Assembly: GCA_937926185.1 (NCBI GenBank)
Contig: CALEYM010000589.1
Span: 1 to 36,169, forward strand
DNA from: an uncultured Bacteroidota bacterium
GTDB taxonomy: Bacteria > Bacteroidota > Bacteroidia > Chitinophagales > Saprospiraceae
Reading direction: 5' to 3'
Length of the DNA stretch: 36,169 bases
The notes under the pieces are model-generated. The model saw only the letters and a list, made by a program, of their open reading frames with translations, was not told the DNA's origin and searched no databases. Below, in pieces: positions 18,205-24,501 of this stretch. A program made the translations under genes and the position numbers. Positions within the stretch are counted from its first letter, which is position 1; every line of letters starts with the position of its first letter.

Positions 18205-18212
18205 TATTTTTG
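18205..18212 (+). promoter_or_regulatory. -7 promoter element of the nhaA-kefF-kefC cluster
   Basis: TATTTTTG matches TAnnTTTG exactly. The nearest upstream TTG (18177-18179) is 25 nt away, slightly long, so the -33 element is uncertain. This box lies back-to-back with the minus-strand promoter at 18159-18189. Transcription from here rules out the far-upstream in-frame TTG at 18177 as the nhaA start. Confidence 0.55.
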
Positions 18213-18299
18213 TATTCGAGATTTGAAGCCTTCACCATTACCCTAAAATCTGTTATAGCATTTGGCAATTTATTTTTTAAAACACTGAATAACAATAGT

Positions 18300-19646
18300 T
18301 TGAGTAAAAATGAAACCTTAGCCGACAAATGGCTTATCGAGCCGATGGCCCGATTTATCGGCAACAGCACGATGAGCGGCATCATCCTGTTTTCGGCGGC
18401 GTTGCTGGCGCTCATACTGTCCAATTCCCCCTGGGCCGACGCTTTCCACCATTTTTGGGAGCTGGAGTTTTCCATCGGTTATAGCGGTCATTTTATCAGC
18501 AAAAGCCTGCACCACTGGATCAATGACGGATTGATGGCGGTGTTCTTTTTTGTGGTTGGCCTGGAATTGAAACTCGAGATCATCGCCGGCGAGCTCAGCA
18601 AACCCCGGCAGGCAATATTGCCGGTGGCAGCGGCTTTGGGCGGAATGTTGTTTCCCGCACTCATTTACCTGTTTTTCAACCGCGTTGGCGAACCTGCCGG
18701 CGGTTGGGGTATCCCCATGGCCACCGATATAGCCTTCGCGCTCGGCGTGTTGTATTTGCTGGGCGACCGGGTGCCGCTTTCCCTGAAAGTTTTCCTGACT
18801 GCGCTGGCCATTGCCGACGATATCGGGGCGGTGCTGGTCATCGCCTTTTTTTATACCTCCAATATCGACCTTACCAGCCTGCTTACCGCCGGCGCCGTGC
18901 TTGCGCTGATGGTAACGGCCAACCTGGCCGGCGTGCGGAACACCTTATTTTATGCCATCCTGGGTATCGGCGGGCTTTGGCTGGCTTTCCTGATGTCGGG
19001 GGTGCATGCCACCATTGCCGCGGTGCTGGCAGCTTTCACCATTCCGGCCTCGGTGAAGATACCCGAGGATGCGTACACCCAAAAGCTGGAGGGACTGCTG
19101 AATCAATTCAAGGCGGCACACCCCAACAATGTACCTACCGTGACCGACGAACAACTGCACATTCTGGAAGAGATCAGAAGCGTGTCGAAAAACGCCCTCA
19201 CCCCACTGCAGCGGCTGGAGCACAACATGCACCCGCTGGTGGCATTCGTCATTATGCCCATTTTTGCGCTGAGCAACGGCGGGGTCACGCTGTCGGGCGA
19301 CGTCTTCGCGCAATTGACGAGTCCGGTGGCGCTTGGCGTATTTGCCGGCTTGTTGGGCGGCAAAGTGGTGGGCGTGGTAGGCGTGGTACATCTTTTGCTC
19401 CGCCTGAAATGGGCCGTTTTACCTGCCGGCGTGAACAAACGTCATATCCTCGGCGCAGGTTTTCTGGCGGCTATCGGCTTCACTATGTCGCTGTTTATTT
19501 CCGGTCTTGCATTCGTCAGTCCGGAATACATCGTGCAGGCCAAGCTGGGTATTTTGTCGGCCTCGGTAGTGGCCAGCTTTATCGGGTATTTTTTGATCAG
19601 GGGGGCAGAACCGGCGCCAGTCACTTCACGCAAAAACGCATCATAG
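18300..19646 (+). CDS. nhaA: Na+/H+ antiporter NhaA
   Basis: A 448-residue inner-membrane antiporter that expels Na+ (or Li+) in exchange for protons, serving Na+ and alkaline-pH homeostasis. Family motifs are clear: SGIILFSAALLALILSNSPW in TM1, FFFVVGLELKLEIIAGELS, the ion-binding aspartate pair in AIADDIGAVLVIAFFYT (about Asp173-Asp174), SGVHATIAAVLAAFTIP, LEHNMHPLVAFVIMPIFALS and GFTMSLFISGLAF. The frame is open back to 18177, but that is upstream of the probable promoter. TTG 18300 gives the usual 25 or so residues before TM1 and is preferred. ATG 18345 is the alternative and would shorten the N-terminus to about 10 residues before TM1. It is the first gene of a cation-antiport cluster with kefF and kefC. 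Confidence 0.93.
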   Translation: MSKNETLADKWLIEPMARFIGNSTMSGIILFSAALLALILSNSPWADAFHHFWELEFSIGYSGHFISKSLHHWINDGLMAVFFFVVGLELKLEIIAGELSKPRQAILPVAAALGGMLFPALIYLFFNRVGEPAGGWGIPMATDIAFALGVLYLLGDRVPLSLKVFLTALAIADDIGAVLVIAFFYTSNIDLTSLLTAGAVLALMVTANLAGVRNTLFYAILGIGGLWLAFLMSGVHATIAAVLAAFTIPASVKIPEDAYTQKLEGLLNQFKAAHPNNVPTVTDEQLHILEEIRSVSKNALTPLQRLEHNMHPLVAFVIMPIFALSNGGVTLSGDVFAQLTSPVALGVFAGLLGGKVVGVVGVVHLLLRLKWAVLPAGVNKRHILGAGFLAAIGFTMSLFISGLAFVSPEYIVQAKLGILSASVVASFIGYFLIRGAEPAPVTSRKNAS

Positions 19647-19772
19647 CGGCGAGATTGCAAGCCATTATCACCTTCGTCTTTCCATTCGCCGCCTGTCACC
19701 GTATCTTGGCCGCGTTCCGGCAATGCCGGATGTATGAAAAACCGGTCACTCCACCAAGCTGCCTTCCCGACG

Positions 19773-20381
19773 ATGGCTGACAACCACAACATACTTATTC
19801 TCTTCGCCCACCCCCGCTTCGAACGTTCCCGCGCCAACGCACAGTTGGTGCGGCACATCCCGCGTTCGGAGCGCATCACCTTTCACGACCTGTATGAGCG
19901 GTACCCGGATTTTAACGTGAACCTGGCGCACGAAAAGCACCTGCTCACCCGGCACGACATCATCGTATGGCATCACCCGTTTTACTGGTACGGCGCCCCG
20001 CCGTTGCTGAAACAATGGATCGATATTTCACTCGAATTCGGCTGGGCCTACGGGCCGGGCGGCACGGCGCTGACGGACAAGATATTTTTTAACGCCATTA
20101 CCAGCGGCGGTCCGCGGCAGGCGTACACCCGTGAAGGGCATCACCAATTTACGGTGCAGGAGTTTTTGACGCCATTCCGGCGCACAGCCACGCTGTGCCA
20201 CGCCAGGTACTGGCCGCCTTTTGCCGTGCATGGCACGCACCGGATCGACGAGGCCGGTCTGCTGGAACACGCCCGGCAATACCGGCGTCTGCTGGAAAGA
20301 CTGCTGGACGGCGATTTCGACCCCGACAAGGTGCAGGAATATATGTATCTCAACGATTGGCTCACTCAAACCCAGCAATAA
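19773..20381 (+). CDS. kefF: KefF-like NAD(P)H oxidoreductase, regulatory subunit of the Kef antiporter
   Basis: A 202-residue flavodoxin-fold quinone reductase-type protein that binds and activates the Kef potassium efflux system. The order NILILFAHP, DLYERYPDFNVN, HDIIVWHHPFYWYGAPPLLK, WAYGPGGTALTDK and YWPPFAVHGTH follows E. coli KefF closely, more so than KefG. ATG 19773 is preferred because it places the first beta-strand near the N-terminus as in KefF; ATG 19734 would add 13 residues of unlike composition. It lies 126 nt after nhaA and only 3 nt before kefC, so coupled expression with kefC is very likely. Flavin binding is expected from the family and not shown directly. Confidence 0.88.
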   Translation: MADNHNILILFAHPRFERSRANAQLVRHIPRSERITFHDLYERYPDFNVNLAHEKHLLTRHDIIVWHHPFYWYGAPPLLKQWIDISLEFGWAYGPGGTALTDKIFFNAITSGGPRQAYTREGHHQFTVQEFLTPFRRTATLCHARYWPPFAVHGTHRIDEAGLLEHARQYRRLLERLLDGDFDPDKVQEYMYLNDWLTQTQQ

Positions 20382-20384
20382 ACT

Positions 20385-22265
20385 ATGGCCGGCGATTTTC
20401 TCTCTCAGGCGCTTATTTATCTTGCCGCCGCGGTGGTGTGCGTACCCGCGGCCAAAAAACTCGGGATGAGCTCGGTGCTCGGCTATTTGCTGGCCGGCAT
20501 GCTGATCGGGCCTTACCTGCTGGGGCTGATCGGCCGGGAAGGGCAGGACGTCATGCACTTTGCCGAATTCGGCGTGGTGATGATGTTATTCCTTATCGGC
20601 CTGGAGCTGGAACCTGCCCAGTTCTGGAAAATGCGGCGCGCCATCATAGGTTTGGGCACCTTTCAGGCGGCTTTGACAGCAGGTTTGCTGTTCGGGCTTG
20701 GCATGGTTTTCGGGCTGGCCTGGACAACCGCCCTGGCCATCGCGCTGGCGCTCACTATGTCATCCACGGCGATTGTACTGCAATCGCTCAAGGAAAAAGG
20801 CCAAACGCAAACCGCCGCCGGACAGGCTTCTTTCGCGGTATTGCTGTTTCAGGATATTCTGGTCATTCCTGTGCTGGCTATCCTGCCTTTACTGGCGCCT
20901 GCCGCCGTGGCAGGCGTCGAACCGGCGCATCATAATTTGCTGGAAGGCCTGCCCGCCTGGCTGAAAACCCTGGCCGTATTCGGCTCGGTAGTAGCAATCA
21001 TTGTAGCCGGGCGTTACCTGATCGTTCCTTTGTTGCGCATCGTTGCCAAAACGCGCCTGCGCGAACTGTTCACCGCTTCGGCACTGCTGGTAGTGATCGC
21101 GGTCACCTGGTTGATGGAGCAGGTGGGCCTCAGCCCGGCGCTCGGCGCCTTTCTGTCCGGGGTGGTATTGGCCAACAGCGAATACCGGCACGAACTGGAG
21201 AGCGACCTGGTGCCTTTTAAAGGGCTGCTTTTGGGACTGTTTTTCCTGGGGGTGGGCGCCTCCATCAACTTTAAACTTATTCTGGAACATCCCGCCCTCA
21301 CCTTTGGCCTGGTAACGGGTATTATGTTTTTGAAAGCGTTGGTGTTGTATTTTGGCGGGCGCAGTTTCCGGATCATCTCCGATCAAAACCTGCTTTTTGC
21401 TCTCGGTTTATCGCAGGTGGGTGAATTCGCCTTCGTGTTGTTTTCATTTTCAAGGCAACTGAACATTACCGACTTTGCTACTACCGATCTGCTCATGGCC
21501 GTCACCGCGTTGAGCATGACGCTTAGCCCGGTGCTCCTGCTGATCAATGAAAAATATATCGACCCCCATTTTGGTATTCGCCAGGTAACAACAGAACAAT
21601 CGCCCGATCATATCGAGGAAAAACATCCCGTTATCCTGGCGGGTTTTGGGCATTTCGGCAGTACGATCGGCAGATTGTTGCGGGCAAACGGAATTGAGGT
21701 CACCATTCTCGACTTCGACACCGACCGGGTCGAGTTGTTGCGCAAAATGGGGTTCAACGTGTATTACGGCGACGCCACCCGGCTCGACCTGCTCAAATCG
21801 GCCGGCGCCGACGAAGCCAAAATGCTCATCGCCGCCATCGACTCGCCTGAAACCAACTACGAGCTGATCCGCACCGCTCAAAAACATTTTCCCCACCTGC
21901 GCATCATGGCGCGCGCGCGCAACCGTTTCGACGCTTACGAACTGATCGACCTCGGCCTTGAAAATATCTACCGCGAAACCTTGTACACCGCGGTGCACCT
22001 GGCTGTTGATGTATTGGAAAACCTCGGGTTCCGGGCTTATACCGCTACCCGGCAGGGACAGAATTTTATCCAGTACGACGAAGCGGCCCTGCGCAAACTG
22101 GCGGTACAACGCCATGACGTGAAACAATACATCCTTTCCGTCCGGGAACAGATCGAACACCAGGAAGAATTGTTGCAGGCTGATTTGCAACAGAACCTGA
22201 GCGAAAGCGACCATTCCTGGGATGGCGAATACCTGCGGGAAACGCTCGGTAAAAACCCGGCATGA
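20385..22265 (+). CDS. kefC: Glutathione-regulated-type K+/H+ antiporter KefC/KefB (CPA2 with RCK domain)
   Basis: A 626-residue inner-membrane protein. Residues 1 to about 385 form a CPA2 exchanger (LGYLLAGMLIGPYLLGLIGR, FGVVMMLFLIGLELEP, LTMSSTAIVLQSLKEKGQTQ, FAVLLFQDILVIPVLAILP, GLSPALGAFLSGVVLANSEY). From about residue 414 there is an RCK/KTN nucleotide-binding domain with the Rossmann start VILAGFGHFGSTIGRLL, acidic strand end ILDFDTDRVE and YYGDATRLDLL. A charged C-terminal tail follows (EQIEHQEELLQADLQQNL). In E. coli, glutathione adducts open the system to acidify the cytoplasm against electrophiles; whether this organism uses glutathione is unknown, so ligand control is inference. 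It begins 3 nt after kefF. Confidence 0.92.
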   Translation: MAGDFLSQALIYLAAAVVCVPAAKKLGMSSVLGYLLAGMLIGPYLLGLIGREGQDVMHFAEFGVVMMLFLIGLELEPAQFWKMRRAIIGLGTFQAALTAGLLFGLGMVFGLAWTTALAIALALTMSSTAIVLQSLKEKGQTQTAAGQASFAVLLFQDILVIPVLAILPLLAPAAVAGVEPAHHNLLEGLPAWLKTLAVFGSVVAIIVAGRYLIVPLLRIVAKTRLRELFTASALLVVIAVTWLMEQVGLSPALGAFLSGVVLANSEYRHELESDLVPFKGLLLGLFFLGVGASINFKLILEHPALTFGLVTGIMFLKALVLYFGGRSFRIISDQNLLFALGLSQVGEFAFVLFSFSRQLNITDFATTDLLMAVTALSMTLSPVLLLINEKYIDPHFGIRQVTTEQSPDHIEEKHPVILAGFGHFGSTIGRLLRANGIEVTILDFDTDRVELLRKMGFNVYYGDATRLDLLKSAGADEAKMLIAAIDSPETNYELIRTAQKHFPHLRIMARARNRFDAYELIDLGLENIYRETLYTAVHLAVDVLENLGFRAYTATRQGQNFIQYDEAALRKLAVQRHDVKQYILSVREQIEHQEELLQADLQQNLSESDHSWDGEYLRETLGKNPA

Positions 22266-22268
22266 ATA

Positions 22269-22298
22269 TTGAAGCGGCAAATGATTTTTGTACCTTTG
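22269..22298 (+). promoter_or_regulatory. Bacteroidota promoter of the lipoprotein gene
   Basis: TTG (22269-22271), 19 nt, TACCTTTG (22291-22298), an exact TAnnTTTG. The 12 bases TTGTACCTTTGC are identical to those in the rpsU promoter (29546-29557). The promoter overlaps an upstream in-frame ATG at 22269 and so fixes the translational start at 22329. Confidence 0.78.
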
Positions 22299-22328
22299 CC
22301 CTCCTCTTTTATTTTAAAAACACACAAA

Positions 22329-22856
22329 ATGGCAATCAAAGTATTACCCGCTTTTCTGATATTGACCCTGACCTGGATATCCTGTCAAAACGATGCGCCG
22401 CAAACAGACGCCACCCAAGCCACGACGACCGAGGCGCCTGACGCCGAAGGCAGCGCCTCTTTGAGACCGGCTACCGCCGCGGAATCGGCTAACAGCCCGA
22501 TGCTGCCCTCGGTAGCTTCTGGAAATGACGCCGCCGCAACTCCCCCCGCCACTGCAGATGCAGCCAAAGGTTCGGGCAAAGTGAATCCGCCCCACGGTCA
22601 GCCCGGCCACCGTTGCGACATCGCCGTGGGCGCCCCGCTCGACGGTACGGCCCCGGCAAGCAAACCGGCAACCACTGCAGCGCAACCCGCGCCTGCCGGC
22701 GTCACCAATGCAGCGCCAACGACTGTCACGCCCAAACCGGCCGGTGGCGCCGCTACCACCACCACTGCGCCCGGCACTAACCCGCCACACGGCCAGCCCG
22801 GCCACCGCTGCGATATTGCGGTTGGCGCGCCGTTGGATAGCAAGCCGAAGCAGTAG
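22329..22856 (+). CDS. Putative lipoprotein with duplicated HGQPGHRCDI motif
   Basis: A 175-residue exported protein. The N-terminus MAIKVLPAFLILTLTWISC looks like a lipoprotein signal with Cys19 as the lipidated residue (relaxed Bacteroidota lipobox). The rest is Ala/Pro/Thr-rich disordered linker holding two identical 20-residue blocks at 86-105 and 151-170, each NPPHGQPGHRCDIAVGAPLD. Each block offers two His and one Cys, suggesting metal binding or a redox thiol on the cell surface (inference). I recall the same block in other Bacteroidota proteins of unknown function. The start is set by the promoter at 22269-22298. The stop TAG is the end of the first GCAGTAG repeat unit, and a strong terminator hairpin follows. 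Confidence 0.85.
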   Translation: MAIKVLPAFLILTLTWISCQNDAPQTDATQATTTEAPDAEGSASLRPATAAESANSPMLPSVASGNDAAATPPATADAAKGSGKVNPPHGQPGHRCDIAVGAPLDGTAPASKPATTAAQPAPAGVTNAAPTTVTPKPAGGAATTTTAPGTNPPHGQPGHRCDIAVGAPLDSKPKQ

Positions 22857-22875
22857 GCAGTAGGCCAATAGGCAG
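22850..22875. repeat. Stop-anchored short tandem repeat (GCAGTAG unit)
   Basis: GCAGTAG at 22850-22856 (its TAG is the stop codon), GCAGTAG at 22857-22863, GCCAATAG at 22864-22871, then GCAG. The tract has no inverted arm. It is the same kind of stop-codon-centred repetition as elements A, B, D and E, in minimal form. Confidence 0.75.
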
Positions 22876-22883
22876 AAAAGAAA

Positions 22884-22914
22884 AACGCGCCGTCCGGTAA
22901 CCGGACGGCGCGTT
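22884..22914. terminator. Bidirectional hairpin terminator
   Basis: A perfect 14-bp GC-rich stem, 22884-22897 with 22901-22914, and a 3-nt loop. It is flanked by an A-rich run on the left (22876-22885) and GCGTTTT on the right. It sits between the convergent lipoprotein gene and the 48-residue gene and would serve both. Confidence 0.85.
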
Positions 22915-22937
22915 GCGTTTTGGTGAAGTCCCGCCTT

Positions 22938-23084
22938 TTACTCTTCTTCGGAATCGTAGCCCCCCCTCAGGCGATACTTGGTTTTTTCAACCGGCTTCAA
23001 TTTTTTCTTTTTGTTGGATTCCTGCTGAAGGTCGCGGTCATCCAGGCGGCGGAAGTCTTTTTTGCTTTTTTCCCAATGTCTCAT
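22938..23084 (-). CDS. Small charged protein, 48 residues
   Basis: A short gene: MRHWEKSKKDFRRLDDRDLQ at the N-terminus, a lysine-rich middle (SNKKKKLKPVEKTKYRLR) and an acidic tail GGYDSEEE. It is not recognised as a named family. There is no signal peptide or membrane segment. The bipolar charge (basic body, acidic end) would suit a ribosome- or nucleic-acid-associated protein, but this is inference. Support for its being real: a consensus promoter at 23173-23202 on the same strand, a shared terminator hairpin directly after its stop (22884-22914), and uninterrupted frame with natural composition. It lies downstream of the TerC-family gene but is separated from it by repeat element D and by its own promoter. 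Confidence 0.75.
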   Translation of the reverse strand: MRHWEKSKKDFRRLDDRDLQQESNKKKKLKPVEKTKYRLRGGYDSEEE

Positions 23085-23172
23085 GGCAAAATCGCTTTAG
23101 GTAATTTTCGAAATAATTTGGTGAAACAATCATTCGGCCACTCAATACGGGTTTAGTCGTGCCGAACGAGTA

Positions 23173-23202
23173 CAAAAATAAGCCCTTTACCGAAATGAGC
23201 AA
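23173..23202 (-). promoter_or_regulatory. Bacteroidota promoter of the 48-residue gene
   Basis: On the minus strand, TTG (23202-23200), 19 nt, TATTTTTG (23180-23173), an exact TAnnTTTG. The predicted leader to the ATG at 23084 is about 80 nt. Confidence 0.75.
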
Positions 23203-23223
23203 CAGGAATGACTGTTAAATTTT

Positions 23224-23306
23224 TTAAATGTGGTCAATGTGGTCAATGTGGTCAATTTCCACACATTGACCACATTGACCACATTTAAAACACATTGACC
23301 ACATTA
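23224..23306. repeat. Stop-anchored tandem repeat with 27-bp perfect hairpin (element D)
   Basis: The same AATGTGGTC family as element A. A perfect 27-bp stem (23224-23250 against 23262-23288) with an 11-nt loop is followed by an extra complement-strand copy ending in the stop codon of the TerC-family gene (23304-23306). The right halves of A and D are identical over about 42 nt apart from one base. The two copies are 20.7 kb apart. No U-tract is seen. Confidence 0.93.
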
Positions 23307-24278
23307 ATCCACCCGCCGGGCTTGTTCGCCGAATAATAAAGAAGCCACGATGCCTCCGAGCAAAAGCGCGCCGATAATCAGCAGAGAAGCCAGTTCGGGA
23401 ATGTGTACGTGCAATGGCAGCAGGATCATTTTAATCCCGATAAAAAACAAAATACCGATCAGGCTATATTTCAGGTACACAAACCGGTCGATGGTGTTGG
23501 ATAACACGAAATAAAGCGACCGCAAACCGAGGATTGCAAAAATATTGGAGGAGAAGACAAGAAAAGGATCGGTAGTAATGGAAAAAACGGCGGGCACGGA
23601 ATCGAAAGCGAACATGATATCGGTCGTTTCAATCACCATCAGCGCGACGAACATGGGGGTGACGGCCCGGCGACCGTCTTCAATGGTAAAAAAGTGTCCG
23701 CTGTCATAACCGCGGCTTACCGGATAAAAACGGCGGATCAGTTTGACCACGCCATGGTCGTTTACATCCTCTTCGCCCATACCATTGCGCCACATTTTCC
23801 AGGCCGACCATAGTAGCAGGGCGCCAAAAAAGTAAAATAACCAGGTAAAATAGTGCACCAGGGCCGTACCGACGCCGATCAGCAATCCGCGAAATACGAG
23901 CACACCCAATATACCCCAAAACAAAATACGGTGCTGGTATTTTTTGGGTACCCTGAACTGAGCAAATACCAGCGCCATCACAAACAGGTTGTCGACACTG
24001 AGCGATTCTTCCAACAGATAACCTGTCAGGTATTTCAGTGCGGCTTCTTTTCCGCCCATAGGCTCGAACTCATACAAACCCAAATTGAGCCATTTATATT
24101 CGTAGGCAAAATAAACGAATACATTGAATAACAAAGCCAGGCCAATCCAGACCAATGTGGCGTAAAAAGCTTCTTTCGCGGTAGGAATATGGGCTTTTCG
24201 GTTGAAAACTCCCAGGTCAACGGCCATTAACAGCACAACCAGGGTAATAAATCCTACCCAAACATATGGTTCGATCAT
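23304..24278 (-). CDS. TerC/Alx-family integral membrane protein
   Basis: A 324-residue polytopic inner-membrane protein of the TerC family, whose E. coli member Alx and related proteins are linked to manganese export and alkaline response, and whose TerC branch is linked to tellurite resistance. Characteristic blocks are MAVDLGVFNRKAH, TGYLLEESLSVDNLFVMALV (acidic membrane motif), HRILFWGILGVLVFRGLLI and IETTDIMFAFDSVPAVFSIT (second acidic membrane motif). The paired ExxxxDN and ExxDIxFAxDS motifs are intact, so a functional metal-ion transporter is expected. No yybP-ykoY manganese riboswitch is recognised in the 223-bp leader. The gene is divergent from the subtilase gene, and its stop codon is the last three bases of repeat element D. 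Confidence 0.9.
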   Translation of the reverse strand: MIEPYVWVGFITLVVLLMAVDLGVFNRKAHIPTAKEAFYATLVWIGLALLFNVFVYFAYEYKWLNLGLYEFEPMGGKEAALKYLTGYLLEESLSVDNLFVMALVFAQFRVPKKYQHRILFWGILGVLVFRGLLIGVGTALVHYFTWLFYFFGALLLWSAWKMWRNGMGEEDVNDHGVVKLIRRFYPVSRGYDSGHFFTIEDGRRAVTPMFVALMVIETTDIMFAFDSVPAVFSITTDPFLVFSSNIFAILGLRSLYFVLSNTIDRFVYLKYSLIGILFFIGIKMILLPLHVHIPELASLLIIGALLLGGIVASLLFGEQARRVD

Positions 24279-24501
24279 GTATTTCCTTTAAATAGTCACA
24301 AACTCCGGAAGTTGCGGAATTGACAAATCTGGCAATGGCGCGCAAAGGTCGGCTTTCAGCAAACAATTTTACTTTTAACTTTAAGTTTCTTTACAGACGT
24401 TTGCCAGAACAAACAGGCTTCTGTTTCGTTTGAAAAATCTTCCCGAACCGGCCTGCTATCCGATCAACCGGTCATTTTTTTAGATCAAATCTCTGTTCGT
24501 T

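Noticed and set aside
18177..18299. N-terminal extension of NhaA from TTG 18177
   Set aside because: It would begin upstream of the likely -7 box at 18205-18212, and the extra residues do not match the family's N-terminus.
18704..19780. 358-residue open frame on the plus strand
   Set aside because: It overlaps nhaA in another frame and has the Arg/Gly-rich composition of a frame shadow; nhaA motifs are clear.
22913..23156. Plus-strand ORFs of 63 and 78 residues
   Set aside because: They are antisense to the 48-residue gene, which has a promoter and terminator, and they start inside the terminator hairpin region.
24279..24501. Search for a manganese (yybP-ykoY) riboswitch ahead of the TerC-family gene
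   Set aside because: No conserved riboswitch core or long paired stem could be recognised; the 223-bp divergent gap shows no exact promoter match either.
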